From: Acetobacter sp.
Lineage (GTDB): Bacteria; Pseudomonadota; Alphaproteobacteria; RF32; CAG-239
Reading direction: 5' to 3'
DNA length: 64,000 nt
Assembly (NCBI GenBank): GCA_023665325.1
Contig: JAMPED010000003.1
Span: 44,589-108,588 of the forward strand
The notes under the pieces are model-generated. The model was not told the origin of the DNA and searched no databases. It was given only the letters and a program-made list of their open reading frames with translations. A program made the translations under genes and the position numbers. Positions 19,569 to 31,725 of this stretch are shown piece after piece. Positions within the stretch are counted from its first letter, which is position 1; every line of letters begins with the position of its first letter.

Positions 19569-22500
19569 ATGTTTTCTAAATTTTTTATTGACCGTCCTCG
19601 CTTTGCAATGGTTATCTCCATCGTAATGATTATCTTAGGATTACTTGCAATTAAAGTTTTACCAATTTCTCAATTCCCAGACATAACCCCACCGCAAGTT
19701 AGTGTTAAAACAACATACTTAGGTGCAAATGCTCAGGTTTTAACTGATACTGTAGCTGTACCAATTGAAAATCAAATGAACGGTATTGAAAATATGTTAT
19801 ATATGTCATCAACTTCAGATGATAATGGTTCTTATTCTCTTACAGTTACTTTTGATATCGGAACAGATCCTGATATAGCGCAAGTTAAAGTACAAAATAG
19901 ATTGCAGCAAGTTAACAGTGAACTTCCTGATGAAGTTATACAAAATGGATTAGATGTTTCTACTGAAAATGCAGATATTTTGGCCTTAATTGTTTTACGT
20001 TCCCCTAAAGATACTTTTGATGACTTGTATTTAAGTAATTTTGCTTATACAAATATTAAAAATCCTCTCTCACGTCTATATGGTATTGGTCAAGTACAAA
20101 TTTTTGGCCCACAATACAGTATGCGTATTTGGTTAGATATTGATAAAATTTCATCTCTCGGATTAAACAGTTCAGATATTATTACAGCAGTAAAAAATCA
20201 AAATGTTCAAGCTGCTGTTGGGAGCATTGGAGCCGCACCTAGTACAAAAGATACAAATCTCGTTTTATCTCTAACTGCTAAAGGATTATTAAACAGTGTT
20301 GAAGATTTTTCAAATATTATAGTTGCTACATCTGATAATGGGGGAACAATTTACTTAAAGGATGTTGCACGTATTGAGTTAGGACGTGATACTTATAATC
20401 TTAGTTCGAGATACGACAATGCCTCTGCGGTTATTATTGCATTGAATCAAACTCCAAATACTAATGCTCTTAAAACAATGCAGATTGTTCAACAAGAGAT
20501 TGACGAACTTGCAAAAACTTTTCCTAATGATATGGAGATAAAAATTGCATATGATTCAACAGATTACGTTCAAGCATCCATATCTGCAATCGTTGAAACA
20601 TTGTTTATTACTTTCGCTTTGGTTATTTTGGTCACCTATCTCTTTTTACAAAAATTTAAGACAACACTGATACCACTTATTACGATTCCTGTTTCGCTTA
20701 TTGCCACGTTTATTGTTATTTATCTATTGGGATTTGATATTAACATTTTGACTTTATTTGCAATGATTTTAGTGATTGGATTAGTCGTAGATGATGCTAT
20801 TATTGTGGTTGAAAGGGTTCAATACCTTATGCTTTATGAAAACTTAAATTCATACGACGCTTCTGTAAAAGCAATGCAACAAATTGGCAGTGCAATTGTG
20901 GCGACAACATTTGTTTTATTAGCAATTTTTGTTCCAGTGGGGTTAATGGCTGGGATTACCGGAAAAATTTATCAGCAATTTGCTGTCGCAATTGGTACTT
21001 CTGTTGTTTTTTCCGCATTTAATGCTCTAACTTTGAGTCCTGCTTTGTGTTCAATTTTCTTTAATAATGAAAAAGAAGGAAACGCTAAAGGTTTTTTCAA
21101 ATGGTTTAATGATGGATTAGATTTCTTTAAAAATCTTTATACAAAGGTTGTCGGCTTTTTTGCTCGTTATTTATTTTTCACGGTTTTAATAATTTCAATG
21201 ACAATTGCTGCAATTGCTTTATATTTTAATTTTACAGCAACTTCTTTTTTACCTGAAGAAGATCAAGGTATTATTTTTGCAAATGTTCAACTGGACAGTA
21301 CTGCAAGTATTAACCAAACAAACACCGTTTTAGCAAATATGAGCAACGATATTTTGAAGATGGCTGGTGTTAAATATATTATCACCGTTGCTGGCTACAG
21401 TATGCTTGGCGGGGGTGGTGAAAATGTCGCCTTAGGTGTTATTGGATTAGAAGACTGGTCAAAACGCACATCTAGCGAATTATCATTAGAAAATATTACA
21501 AATTCTTTAACACAAAAATTCAGTACCTACAAAGGAGCTGCCCTTAATTTCTTTGCCCCACCATCTGTTCCAGGGATAGGGCAAAGCAATGGCCTTTCTT
21601 TAGAACTGGTTGCGACTGATGCAAAATTTTCCCCATTAGATTTAGAAACCGCCCTTCAAAAATATTTGCGTGCCGCAAATAATTCTGAAGAAATATCATA
21701 CGCCTTTAGTACTTTTACTGCAGATACGCCGCACGTTTATTTAAATATTGATCGAACAAAATTGGAATCATTTGATATTCCTGTATCACAAATTTTTGCA
21801 ACATTGCAAAGCAATCTTGGCGCCACCTATATTAACAATATTACATTAAGCGGACAGGTTAATCGTGTTATTTTACAAGCAGATTTTGATTATCGTAAAA
21901 ATTTGGATAGCATTAAAAATTTATATGTCAAATCAAATTCAGGCAATTTAATTAAAATTGATAGTTTTGCTCATATTTCAACTGAAATTTCACCCAAAAT
22001 CATTTATCGATATGATTTATATACTGCTGCCGCAATTACTGCGCAGGCTGCACACGGCATAAGTAGTGGACAAGCTATGGATAAAATGCAAGAACTTGCG
22101 CAGACAATTTTACCCAAAGGATTTGCAATTAATTGGACGGCTCTTTCATTACAAGAGGCGGAAACACGAGGGCTGGTGGGAGCTCTTATCACTTTGGCTG
22201 TTGTTTTTTGTTATTTATTTTTGGTGGCTCTATATGAAAGTTGGATGCTTGCTTTCTCTGTAATGTTTTCAACGGTATTTGCTATTTTAGGAGCTTTTAT
22301 TGGATTGCAATTATTTGGTCTGCCGCTTAGCATTTATGCGCAATTAGGTATTGTTTTACTCATTGGACTTGCAGCTAAAAATGCAATTTTAATTGTAGAA
22401 TTCACCAAAGATTATAGAGAACGTGGTTACAGCATTTTGGAAGCTTCTGAAAAAGGTGCTGGTGAACGATTTAGAGCTGTCTTGATGACGGCGATGACTT

Positions 22501-22721
22501 TTATTTTGGGTGTTTTTCCAATGATTATTGCTAAAGGACCTGGTGCTAGTTCACAAATATCTATTGGCGTTACAGTATTCTTTGGAATGATTGCAGCAAC
22601 ATTAGTTGGTATTATTTTTATTCCAGCTCTTTTTGCACTATTCGAAAACATTAAAGAACACTTTTATCCAACTACTGTCAAAACACCACCTATCACCACT
22701 GAGGACAACAACAATGTTTAA
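19569..22721 (+). CDS. RND multidrug efflux transporter, AcrB/MexB (HAE1) family
   Basis: The 1050-aa pump exports drugs or other amphiphiles using the proton gradient. Twelve membrane segments are laid out as usual. The proton-relay aspartates are in [13 protein letters not shown] and the matching lysine in [24 protein letters not shown] at the N-terminus and the GxxFxPxxDQG-like block [11 protein letters not shown] are also characteristic. An AGGAG ribosome-binding site precedes the ATG. It overlaps the outer-membrane factor gene by 8 nt, which suggests translational coupling. Substrate cannot be told from sequence. Confidence 0.96.
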   Translation: MFSKFFIDRPRFAMVISIVMIILGLLAIKVLPISQFPDITPPQVSVKTTYLGANAQVLTDTVAVPIENQMNGIENMLYMSSTSDDNGSYSLTVTFDIGTDPDIAQVKVQNRLQQVNSELPDEVIQNGLDVSTENADILALIVLRSPKDTFDDLYLSNFAYTNIKNPLSRLYGIGQVQIFGPQYSMRIWLDIDKISSLGLNSSDIITAVKNQNVQAAVGSIGAAPSTKDTNLVLSLTAKGLLNSVEDFSNIIVATSDNGGTIYLKDVARIELGRDTYNLSSRYDNASAVIIALNQTPNTNALKTMQIVQQEIDELAKTFPNDMEIKIAYDSTDYVQASISAIVETLFITFALVILVTYLFLQKFKTTLIPLITIPVSLIATFIVIYLLGFDINILTLFAMILVIGLVVDDAIIVVERVQYLMLYENLNSYDASVKAMQQIGSAIVATTFVLLAIFVPVGLMAGITGKIYQQFAVAIGTSVVFSAFNALTLSPALCSIFFNNEKEGNAKGFFKWFNDGLDFFKNLYTKVVGFFARYLFFTVLIISMTIAAIALYFNFTATSFLPEEDQGIIFANVQLDSTASINQTNTVLANMSNDILKMAGVKYIITVAGYSMLGGGGENVALGVIGLEDWSKRTSSELSLENITNSLTQKFSTYKGAALNFFAPPSVPGIGQSNGLSLELVATDAKFSPLDLETALQKYLRAANNSEEISYAFSTFTADTPHVYLNIDRTKLESFDIPVSQIFATLQSNLGATYINNITLSGQVNRVILQADFDYRKNLDSIKNLYVKSNSGNLIKIDSFAHISTEISPKIIYRYDLYTAAAITAQAAHGISSGQAMDKMQELAQTILPKGFAINWTALSLQEAETRGLVGALITLAVVFCYLFLVALYESWMLAFSVMFSTVFAILGAFIGLQLFGLPLSIYAQLGIVLLIGLAAKNAILIVEFTKDYRERGYSILEASEKGAGERFRAVLMTAMTFILGVFPMIIAKGPGASSQISIGVTVFFGMIAATLVGIIFIPALFALFENIKEHFYPTTVKTPPITTEDNNNV

Positions 22722-24123
22722 ATACATAGTATTACTTAGTATATTTTCACTTACTTCCTGCTCTGTAGGAGAGGAATACACTCACGATTATTTCATCTCA
22801 AACCAAGCTGTAATAGAAAATTTAAACATTCACCCTAGTGAAGACATTATTAAAAATAATTGGTATGAAATGTTTAATGATAAAGATTTAAATACACTGA
22901 TTCAACAAGCAATGAACAGCAACTTTACTATACAACAAGGTATTGAAAGATTACAACAATCTCGTTATAATTATTTAATTCAGTCTAAACAAAGTTATCC
23001 GATGTTAGACGCTAAAGGAGAATATAATTATAGTAAAGCAAGTGATAATCAGAAATATGCTTATGATGTTAACGCTTTTAAAGTCGGATTTGATGTTTCT
23101 TGGGAATTAGATATTTGGGGAAAAGGAAAATATATTTCTGAGCAATATTTTAATCTTATGCGCAATACCGCATATTCTTTATTGAGCATTAAAGTATCTA
23201 TTACAGCAGAAGTAATCACCAATTATATCAAATTGAGAGAGACACAAGAAAAGTTAAACATTGCCTACAAAAATTTGCGCTTACAACGTGACATTATGCA
23301 AACAGTTAAAGACAAATACAACGCAGGCATTGCTGATGCGTTAGCTTTGAATCAGGCAGAGTTTGCTGTTGAAAAAACAAAAACAAGTATTCCTCCACTT
23401 AAAACACAAATAGAAAATTATAAAAATTCAATAGCAGTTCTTTTAGGAGTCTTACCAAACTCTCTTCCTGCTAATCTTAATAAGTACAATAGGAACATAA
23501 CAAACACCGCCTTTAAATACAACGTTCAAAAACTTTACAATCTTCCATTAGGTATTATTCGTTCTCGTCCAGATATTATTGCAGCGGAAACATCCATTTA
23601 TGCGCAAAATGCTGCCGTCAATGAGGCAATTACGGCCTTGTATCCAAATGTTAGTCTTAGCGCCACCTTTGGTTTTATTTCAAACAGCGGGCATTCTTTA
23701 TTTGATAAGAATAGCCAAATTTATGGCTATACTCCAGGAATTACCCTACCAATTTGGCACTGGGGACAGTTAACGAATAATATTGAACTGCAAAAACATA
23801 TCAAAGAAGAATATATTCTTAATTATAATGAGGCTATGCTGACAGCATTAGCTGAACTTAAAAATGCCATTAATGCTATTGAAGAGGTATATAAAGAAAA
23901 CGCCTACAGTCAATCATCTTTAAATAAAATGCGTAATGTTATGGAATTGACACGAAATAAATATGAAAACGGATTGATAGAATTTACAGATGTTGCAATT
24001 GCAGAACAAGATTATCTCCAAGCTCAAAACGCCTTAGCGGAAAGTAATGCCTCCATTTTACAATATTTAACGGCATTTTATAAAGCAACAGGAGGCGGAT
24101 ATAATATTAAAACTTGCCAATAA
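22714..24123 (+). CDS. Outer-membrane efflux lipoprotein (NodT/OprM family)
   Basis: This TolC-like channel completes the tripartite pump. The start at 22714 gives a lipoprotein signal with lipobox LTSC (Cys about residue 14) and GAGGA upstream; longer in-frame starts lie inside the transporter gene. The 469-aa protein has the two repeated halves of the family, including [15 protein letters not shown], the long coiled-coil helices and [14 protein letters not shown] overlaps the transporter stop by 8 nt. No local regulator gene is adjacent; RpoH lies just upstream of the operon. Confidence 0.94.
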   Translation: MFKYIVLLSIFSLTSCSVGEEYTHDYFISNQAVIENLNIHPSEDIIKNNWYEMFNDKDLNTLIQQAMNSNFTIQQGIERLQQSRYNYLIQSKQSYPMLDAKGEYNYSKASDNQKYAYDVNAFKVGFDVSWELDIWGKGKYISEQYFNLMRNTAYSLLSIKVSITAEVITNYIKLRETQEKLNIAYKNLRLQRDIMQTVKDKYNAGIADALALNQAEFAVEKTKTSIPPLKTQIENYKNSIAVLLGVLPNSLPANLNKYNRNITNTAFKYNVQKLYNLPLGIIRSRPDIIAAETSIYAQNAAVNEAITALYPNVSLSATFGFISNSGHSLFDKNSQIYGYTPGITLPIWHWGQLTNNIELQKHIKEEYILNYNEAMLTALAELKNAINAIEEVYKENAYSQSSLNKMRNVMELTRNKYENGLIEFTDVAIAEQDYLQAQNALAESNASILQYLTAFYKATGGGYNIKTCQ

Positions 24124-24142
24124 CTATTAATTATGTTATAAT
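24114..24142 (+). promoter_or_regulatory. Promoter of the subtilase gene
   Basis: TTGCCA at 24114-24119 and TATAAT at 24137-24142 are spaced by exactly 17 nt, ending 39 nt before the start codon. Confidence 0.75.
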
Positions 24143-24181
24143 ATTACAATGTTTTAGATATATGTATTTAGGAATTCGCTA

Positions 24182-25462
24182 ATGGATATTATTGAAAAAA
24201 TCAAATATTTATCTACTTTGGCTGAAACAAATCAACCATTGGCTCCTCATTGCTCGGTAGAATTGAAAACATTTCCTGAAGATAAAAAGCAGGAGATTGA
24301 GCAAATAATTAAGAAAAATGCTGCACGCCGCAGTGAACTTATAGAAAAAGATGGCTGTCGCCCACATTTAGACGTTTCTGGATATAAACTAGATATTGAT
24401 ATCAGTTCCACCCCATCTTGTGATATTGTATTTGATTCACATACTGATTTTTCTCGGGCAATTCTACCCTCTGATTTTAATCCTGGACACATTATGGAAA
24501 GCGGGAAAGATGCTGGTCAAAATATTCGCCAATTACATAAAGCTGGTATTACTGGTAAAGGAATCAATATAGCAATTATTGATGAAGCTTTATCTGATCA
24601 TAAAGAATATCACGACAAAATAAAACATTATGAGGCGTACCACGACTTTCCAACCGGAAGTTTTCACGGTACAGGGGTAGCATCTTTAGCTGTTGGTACA
24701 AATTGCGGTGTTGCTCCTGAAGCAAAAGTTTACTTCTTTGCTGTGTGGTCTAATTCCAATTTTAAATATGGCACAAGAACTGTAGGACAAATACCAGAAG
24801 CTATTCAACGTTGTATTGAAATTAACCGATTATTACCCGAAGGGGAAAAAATTGCTGCAATTTCAATTTCTCAAGCTTGTGACCCAACTATGGTTGATTT
24901 TGACAAATATGAAGAAATGCGTTTGGCAGCAGAAAAAGAGGGAATCGATGTTATTACAGTTAAATTATTTAAAGAAAAAGGATTATCATTTGATGGATAC
25001 AACAGAGATTTAAATAAGGATGTTAATGATTCTTGTAATATCCTACCCCTTGTAACTAAATATATTGATTCAAGGGTTACTCCAGAATGGTTTAGCGATG
25101 ACAAAAATAAAAAACTGTTATTTCCTGTGGAGCATAGAACAGTTGCTCTTAATACTGGAAATGATGATTATGCACATTTTGCAATGGGCGGGTACAGTTG
25201 GATTATTCCACAAATTACAGGTCTTTATGCGTTATGCAAACAAGCTAATCCTAACTGCACACTTGACCATATGTGGGAATTAGGGCTTAAGACCGGTTTT
25301 AAATGCGACAATTTAGATGGAATTGCTGTACAACCCTTAAAGCTAGTCAAAGAATTACAAAAAGAGAAAATCCTTGAAAATAAACGTACGTATCAAGAAA
25401 AACAAAATGATGCCCAAAAGCACAGTGCCATTTATACAAATATAGCACAGAAAAACAGATAA
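24182..25462 (+). CDS. Subtilisin-like (S8) serine peptidase, apparently cytoplasmic
   Basis: The 426-aa protein keeps the S8 triad: Asp134 (NIAIIDEAL), His162 (SFHGTGVASLAVG) and Ser339 (GGYSWIIPQITGLYAL). The serine motif is GYSW, not the classical GTSMA. It has no signal peptide and a 110-residue N-terminal region that is charged rather than prodomain-like. It therefore probably works in the cytoplasm or leaves by an unusual route. It has its own promoter and stands alone between the efflux operon and a leftward gene. The substrate is unknown. Confidence 0.85.
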   Translation: MDIIEKIKYLSTLAETNQPLAPHCSVELKTFPEDKKQEIEQIIKKNAARRSELIEKDGCRPHLDVSGYKLDIDISSTPSCDIVFDSHTDFSRAILPSDFNPGHIMESGKDAGQNIRQLHKAGITGKGINIAIIDEALSDHKEYHDKIKHYEAYHDFPTGSFHGTGVASLAVGTNCGVAPEAKVYFFAVWSNSNFKYGTRTVGQIPEAIQRCIEINRLLPEGEKIAAISISQACDPTMVDFDKYEEMRLAAEKEGIDVITVKLFKEKGLSFDGYNRDLNKDVNDSCNILPLVTKYIDSRVTPEWFSDDKNKKLLFPVEHRTVALNTGNDDYAHFAMGGYSWIIPQITGLYALCKQANPNCTLDHMWELGLKTGFKCDNLDGIAVQPLKLVKELQKEKILENKRTYQEKQNDAQKHSAIYTNIAQKNR

Positions 25463-25468
25463 GCCTCT

Positions 25469-25924
25469 TTAGTAATTGTATGTATCATCCAATGGCGCAT
25501 CTTGATTTACACTTTGAGGCTTATAAATAAACAGATTACTAGCCTCTGGGATATCTGTTGTACGATTAACGTATCCTTTTCTTAACATACATTTTTGATA
25601 TTTTGACGGACTTGAACGACTGTCATCTCGCACAGAATTTACCATTATGGGCATTGCTCCTGGATAAGGCACAAAGCTAGCCCATATTCCGTGTTCTTTA
25701 TGCCATTTTACGACTGTTTCATAACGTTGTTCTTCGGTATAAAACCAACTGCGGAAATTTGGCATTAGTTTCAGCGCTTCAGCCTCACGCATACATTCGG
25801 AATGGTCTCGAGCGAATTTAATTCCGCCAGTATTATATCTATCCCAATGGAAAACAACTTGCCCTTTAGGTCCACCACAGGCACTTAATAACAACATTAT
25901 TCCGAATATATATTTTTTCTTCAT
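25469..25924 (-). CDS. Predicted outer-membrane lipoprotein, unknown
   Basis: The start at 25924 gives a clean lipoprotein signal MKKKYIFGIMLLLSAC with the lipid-modified cysteine at residue 16; an earlier in-frame start lies in the upstream gene. The 150-aa mature part has WDRYNTGG, a short C-x-R-E-A-E-A-L stretch and a paired cysteine (QKCMLRKGY), resembling small conserved envelope lipoproteins of alphaproteobacteria. It follows the GST-like gene by one base and is probably cotranscribed with it. Confidence 0.8.
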   Translation of the reverse strand: MKKKYIFGIMLLLSACGGPKGQVVFHWDRYNTGGIKFARDHSECMREAEALKLMPNFRSWFYTEEQRYETVVKWHKEHGIWASFVPYPGAMPIMVNSVRDDSRSSPSKYQKCMLRKGYVNRTTDIPEASNLFIYKPQSVNQDAPLDDTYNY

Positions 25925-25925
25925 T

Positions 25926-26591
25926 TTAAAAATCCAAATTTGTATAATGGTGAGAGGGCTGGATACCACGAATTGTATCTTTCAAAATATCCTTAAAACT
26001 TGGTCTTGATTTTATTTTTGCATACCAAATTTTTGCATTTTTATATTCTCCCCAAGGAATATCTCCCAGATAATCTATCACCGAGAGGTGTGCTGCAGCA
26101 GTCAAATCAGCCAAACTCAATTCTTTACCCGCCAAATAATTATTTCTATCTGCTAAATATTCTATATATTCTAAATGAAATTTCAAATTATTTAAACCTG
26201 CTTTTAAAATTTTAGAATTTGGCGCTTGTTTTAGATGAAATCGTTTTATAATTTTTTCAGTTACAATGTACTTATAAACTTCGTTATAAAATTTTAAATC
26301 AAACCATTCCACTAAACGACGCACCTCTGCTCGTTCAATTGGATTTTCCGGCAATAGCTTATATTGAGGGTTACTTTCTTCCAAATATTCTGCAATTGCA
26401 TTGTTTCCAGAAATAACAGTTCCATCAAAAATCAATATAGGTAAATCTCCTGAAGGATTTATATTTTGAATTTCAGCAGAAATATTCCAAGGTTCTTCTT
26501 CTTTTAAAACAAACAGCATTTTTTTTTCTGCCATAATCAACCGCATCTTTCGAGATTGCGGTGAAATACTGTGATGAACTAAAAGAACCAT
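25926..26591 (-). CDS. Glutathione S-transferase family protein
   Basis: The 221-aa protein has the thioredoxin-like N-domain, with SPQSRKMRL, the cis-proline region (NPSGDLPILIFDG) and the glutathione-binding turn (ISGNNAIAEYLEE). An all-helical C-domain ends in LAGKELSLADLTAAAHLSVIDYLG. The catalytic residue would be in the SPQSRK turn (Ser). It is probably a cytoplasmic detoxifying or stress-related enzyme of the beta/zeta-like bacterial type. It forms a two-gene operon with the lipoprotein gene. Confidence 0.9.
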   Translation of the reverse strand: MVLLVHHSISPQSRKMRLIMAEKKMLFVLKEEEPWNISAEIQNINPSGDLPILIFDGTVISGNNAIAEYLEESNPQYKLLPENPIERAEVRRLVEWFDLKFYNEVYKYIVTEKIIKRFHLKQAPNSKILKAGLNNLKFHLEYIEYLADRNNYLAGKELSLADLTAAAHLSVIDYLGDIPWGEYKNAKIWYAKIKSRPSFKDILKDTIRGIQPSHHYTNLDF

Positions 26592-26649
26592 TTTTTTACT
26601 CCTAAAACTTTATTGCACATTATATTTAAAATTTATTTTTTTCAAGATT

Positions 26650-27570
26650 TTATTCTTCCCAATCTTCAGCATCATCATTTTCAAAAGAAGAAGAGTGCGT
26701 ATAGGTTGGTGGAACAATTCCTCTTGTATTTTCCCTATAAATTTCCATCAACTCAGCAAAAACATCTTCTTTAATTTTTTGGTAACGCTCACTTTTTAGA
26801 TATTTTTTCAATTTATTGATACTTTCATCATTTTCTAATTGTGGCAAAATTCTTATAAACATAGGCATTTTCCATACTGGCACCTTACTATATACTATAT
26901 AGTTTCTGACTCCTTGTTTATAGCTCTCAATTTCGCTCAAATAATAACTTGCCGCAATATAATCCGCCTTACCTGTTAATAAATATTCAAAGGCTGTATA
27001 AAAATCATCGACCTTTTCAAGTCCTAAAGATGAAAAATCTTTTAAGACATAACTTGGCAACTTATCTGCTTTCACAAACACTCCTTTATAGTTTTTCAAG
27101 CTTTGCTTACCTTTTAGGCTTAATTTATTCCTTGTAGACATTATTAGATGGATTCTATTTTCAAAAAAAGCTGGATAAACATACTCGTTTTTTGAATAAG
27201 GATAATCCTCAAAATATACCCCAAAGCGAGCTCGCGTATTATCTCCTCCTATAATTTCGCCTCGTTCAAAGCTTTTTATTCTATCTTCATCTTTGTTGTA
27301 AACTAGAGATATTTTAACATTTATAGCATCTTCCATATCGCGGAATATTTTGTTAAAAACAGAACCTTGTTCATACGAGGCTATTGGAAAATTATCATAA
27401 TCTGCAAGAGCAAACAATCTAAAGACTCCTCGTTTTTCTTGCTCTACAGAACGTTCCAAATATTTTGGTTGTTCGTAGCCATAAGTTTCCTTACCATACA
27501 TCTTTATTTCTGCAGCATTAGAGATATTACCAAGCATTGATAATATTAATGCAAATCGTATAATTTTCAT
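26650..27570 (-). CDS. Periplasmic solute-binding-protein-like protein
   Basis: The 306-aa protein has a signal peptide (about residues 1-19, cut after NAA) and the two-lobed solute-binding fold of family 3, with the FEYLLTGKADYIAASYY hinge region. The C-terminus is acidic. No permease or ATPase genes are adjacent, so it may be an orphan receptor or sensor rather than part of an ABC importer. The ligand cannot be told. It diverges from the ParA-like gene across a 114-nt gap. Confidence 0.75.
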   Translation of the reverse strand: MKIIRFALILSMLGNISNAAEIKMYGKETYGYEQPKYLERSVEQEKRGVFRLFALADYDNFPIASYEQGSVFNKIFRDMEDAINVKISLVYNKDEDRIKSFERGEIIGGDNTRARFGVYFEDYPYSKNEYVYPAFFENRIHLIMSTRNKLSLKGKQSLKNYKGVFVKADKLPSYVLKDFSSLGLEKVDDFYTAFEYLLTGKADYIAASYYLSEIESYKQGVRNYIVYSKVPVWKMPMFIRILPQLENDESINKLKKYLKSERYQKIKEDVFAELMEIYRENTRGIVPPTYTHSSSFENDDAEDWEE

Positions 27571-27684
27571 AAATAATCCCCGAATTTAAAAGAATCTTTG
27601 ATATTTAAAGTATACTTGCTATTATATTAAAAAATGATTTATCATTTAGAGTGAAACGTATCTTTTTATGCTGATAGGTGTATT

Positions 27685-28485
27685 TTGGGTAATGATACAA
27701 ATATAGTTTATAATCGTCTGTTTTTGAGAAACGGAACACAGAGAAATATTTCAGTTTTTATTTCTGGAGCTGATAATATTGGTACTTCTTGGTGTGCCTT
27801 AAGTTTGGCTCACGCATTTAATCTTGAGAAAAAGAAAGTTTTACTTGTTGATGGAAATGGGGACTTTTCAAATATTGCTTCATATTTATTTTTACAAACT
27901 CCCCAATATTTAGAGGAATATGTTTTAGGTAAAAAAACCTTAAATCAGTTAGTCTGTGCATATAAAAATAAAGATTTTAATATTTTAACCGGACAGAGTG
28001 GTAATGATTATCTTGCAGAGCAACCTCTTGGCAGAATACATCTTTTTGCGGATGATTTAAATATTTTATCAGAAAATTATGAGCATACTTTTATTGATGC
28101 TGGTACGAATATTTCTGAAAAAACATTAAGTTTATGTCAAATTGCAGATAATGTTATTCTGATGTGTTCTGAAAATAATGCTGATTTGGTTAAGACTTTT
28201 GAACTTATAAAGTTTATGAATGAAATCAATCTTTCCGCTAATTATTATTTAATAATTAACAAAGTAAATTCTTTTGAAGATGGATATAAAATATATGAAA
28301 AATTAAATAAAGCTGCAGATAGAAATCATCTCAAATTTCCCGAACTTTTAGGAATTGTGAGAATTGATACTCGGATACGTGATACTATAAAAAATAAAGA
28401 ATTGCTTCTTTCACGTTATCCGACATCTGAGGCAGCTGTTGATATTTGCAACATTGCAAAAAAACTAGGCAAGGAGAATCCTTAA
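27685..28485 (+). CDS. MinD/ParA-like protein with an abnormal P-loop
   Basis: The 266-aa protein follows the MinD/ParA/FlhG layout: VLLVDGNGDFSNIASYLF (Walker A'), FIDAGTNISEKTL (Walker B) and LIINKVNS (guanine/adenine region). The deviant Walker A, normally KGGxGKT, reads GADNIGTSW and lacks both lysines, so ATP hydrolysis and dimer switching are doubtful. The start is a TTG at 27685 with AGGTG upstream, which implies modest translation. It abuts the J-domain gene with no gap, so the two are probably made together. A polar-localisation or assembly role is a guess. Confidence 0.75.
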   Translation: MGNDTNIVYNRLFLRNGTQRNISVFISGADNIGTSWCALSLAHAFNLEKKKVLLVDGNGDFSNIASYLFLQTPQYLEEYVLGKKTLNQLVCAYKNKDFNILTGQSGNDYLAEQPLGRIHLFADDLNILSENYEHTFIDAGTNISEKTLSLCQIADNVILMCSENNADLVKTFELIKFMNEINLSANYYLIINKVNSFEDGYKIYEKLNKAADRNHLKFPELLGIVRIDTRIRDTIKNKELLLSRYPTSEAAVDICNIAKKLGKENP

Positions 28486-29634
28486 ATGACAAAAAAACTT
28501 AATTATGATACTTTGGGATATTATAAAATATTAAATGTAAACCCACAGTCTTCTGAGGAAGAGATTCGGCAAAAATATCGTGATTTAGCTAAATTTTGGC
28601 ATCCAGATCACAACACTGACCCTTTGGCTGTTGATACCTTTCAACAGTTATCTGTTGCATACGATGTTTTGAAAGATACCTCATCTCGCTTGAAATATAC
28701 ACTGCTTTCCCTTATTTATGACAAATCTAATTTTCCTGATATTAACTCTATTTGTGTTATACGTAATATGCACGGTCAAGAAGATGTAAATTTACGTGCT
28801 TTTCGTTTGATTGAGATAACAGGAAAAGGAATCGGGCATTCTACAATTGATAAAGTTTATTATTGCAGTCAATATGAAGCAGCCAGTGTTATCGGCAGCA
28901 TTACCAGACATAATTGGTTTAAGGGCTTTTGGGGTATTAGTGCTTTTTTTGCCAATATCCACGCTATAACTCAAAATATTTTAAATATTAACAGCAAAAA
29001 AGAAAATTTCACTTTATTGATTCATAACTCTCTTGCCTATAAAGATGAAGGGAAATTAGAAGAAGCCGCCACATTAGCAGCGTGGGCAAAAAGATATGCT
29101 TCGCCAGAGGAGCTTAACTATTTGGAGCAATATATTTCTTCTTTTGATAATTCAAATCTATTAAGTGTTAAAAAATGGAAATTTAAAAAGCTAAAATCGC
29201 TACAATTATTTTATCCCTTTGCTTTTGTTTTGAGTATTATCTTAATTTGGGGTGGTATTTATTTGAACGCTCTTGAACAAATCAGACATAATACGCCTCA
29301 CCTAAAGCAGGTTGTAACCTTTAGAGATGGTCATAAAACATTTAGTGACGTGGCTGTAGCAAAGATTTTTGATATTCCTGTTGACGTTTATCGCAAGCAA
29401 GAGCTATATCATATAACTAAAGATGTACGGGCTATGCACGGTCCAGATAAAGATTTTGATGTTTTCAAAACTATTGAGCAAGGTACCACTGTTAGGTTAA
29501 CGGGGTATACTGCAGATAAAAAATGGTTTCGAGTGATGTTTGATAATGGAGAAACAGCTTTTATTGAGGCAGATTATTTGGTACAAGGTATCGGTAATGA
29601 AATTCCGGTATGGAGCAAAATTTACAAAGAATAG
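28486..29634 (+). CDS. Membrane J-domain protein with C-terminal SH3-like domain
   Basis: Residues 7-70 are a J domain with the HPD tripeptide at 39-41, which stimulates Hsp70 (DnaK) ATPase. A middle helical region of about 150 residues follows. One membrane segment is at about 242-260 (FAFVLSIILIWGGIYL). The last 110 residues include a bacterial SH3-like fold (TVRLTGYTADKKWFRVMF) that would lie in the periplasm. So it may recruit DnaK to a membrane site while touching the cell wall. It directly follows the ParA-like gene and precedes tgt by 10 nt. Confidence 0.8.
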   Translation: MTKKLNYDTLGYYKILNVNPQSSEEEIRQKYRDLAKFWHPDHNTDPLAVDTFQQLSVAYDVLKDTSSRLKYTLLSLIYDKSNFPDINSICVIRNMHGQEDVNLRAFRLIEITGKGIGHSTIDKVYYCSQYEAASVIGSITRHNWFKGFWGISAFFANIHAITQNILNINSKKENFTLLIHNSLAYKDEGKLEEAATLAAWAKRYASPEELNYLEQYISSFDNSNLLSVKKWKFKKLKSLQLFYPFAFVLSIILIWGGIYLNALEQIRHNTPHLKQVVTFRDGHKTFSDVAVAKIFDIPVDVYRKQELYHITKDVRAMHGPDKDFDVFKTIEQGTTVRLTGYTADKKWFRVMFDNGETAFIEADYLVQGIGNEIPVWSKIYKE

Positions 29635-29641
29635 GATATAA

Positions 29642-30769
<1,128 letters not shown>

Positions 30770-30771
30770 CT

Positions 30772-31725
30772 ATGGCAGAAAAAAACATTTGCAGTAATGA
30801 TAAAGAGCTTTTATCCGCCTTTATTAAAGAAAACAAAAAAGATGGTATCCGTGTTTTTGTTGCTGGTGGTTCACGAGGCGGACATAACCCGATGTATGTG
30901 CGGGAAACATACAATCTTGGTAAAAAGATTGTAGAGATGGGCTTTAAGCTTGATTTTGGTCTCTCAAACAGTGGTATTATGGGGGCGGTTGCACGCGGGG
31001 TGATGGATGCTTGGAATGAAAAGCAAAATTGCGTTACACCTGAATTTCCTATTCAAGGTATTACAACTGAAGAGTATTATAAACTTTATGATTCTGATGA
31101 TGTATTGCTTAAAAAAATTAACGTTATATTTGCAAAAACTCTTGAAGAAAGAAAGCAACGCTTGCTCAATGCTGATTTCGTTGTGTTTACCCCTGGCGGT
31201 GTTGGCACGTTAGACGAGCTAGCATACGATTGTGTGGCGATGCAAGATGGACTTTTACAAAAGAAACCATTTATTCTCTATAATATCGGTGGCTTTTTCC
31301 ATCATTTGCTTGAGTTTTTAAAATCTATTGCAAATAAAGGTTTTTCGGATCCTATTCCTTTTGTTGTAGTGGATAATGATTTTGAGCTTGAGGTTGCTTT
31401 TAGCCTTTTAAAACTTAAATATGGCAAATGCGATAGCAATAATGATGTGTATGATAATGCACGCGAGCTTGTTTATGAGCTACCATATTTTATTAAACGC
31501 CGACAAGAAAGTAAGCTTGAGGTGGTAGATATTATCCGCGATGTCTGCGCCATTAAAGCCTTTGGTTCAGATGAAGAAAAAGCAGCGCTTGACGGTGACA
31601 TTGAAACAGCATATCTTGAAAAAGAAATCGAGCGGATGTATGATCGTTTAGCTAAAGCTGGACGTGATACGTCGGTTGTTAGCTACAAACTTTCGAGATT
31701 AAAAAGAAGAAAAAGAGAATTATAA
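30772..31725 (+). CDS. LOG-family (lysine decarboxylase-like) nucleotide-processing protein
   Basis: The 317-aa protein has a Rossmann-type LOG domain with GGSRGGHNPMY, the loop GLSNSGIMGAVARG and the signature PGGVGTLDEL. LOG enzymes cleave nucleoside 5'-monophosphates to free base and ribose-5-phosphate, making cytokinins in plants; older annotations call them lysine decarboxylases. A helical, charged extension of about 90 residues beyond the core is unusual. It follows tgt by 2 nt. Its 3' end overlaps by 6 bp the converging SLOG-fold gene, so two members of the same superfamily are neighbours. Confidence 0.85.
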   Translation: MAEKNICSNDKELLSAFIKENKKDGIRVFVAGGSRGGHNPMYVRETYNLGKKIVEMGFKLDFGLSNSGIMGAVARGVMDAWNEKQNCVTPEFPIQGITTEEYYKLYDSDDVLLKKINVIFAKTLEERKQRLLNADFVVFTPGGVGTLDELAYDCVAMQDGLLQKKPFILYNIGGFFHHLLEFLKSIANKGFSDPIPFVVVDNDFELEVAFSLLKLKYGKCDSNNDVYDNARELVYELPYFIKRRQESKLEVVDIIRDVCAIKAFGSDEEKAALDGDIETAYLEKEIERMYDRLAKAGRDTSVVSYKLSRLKRRKREL

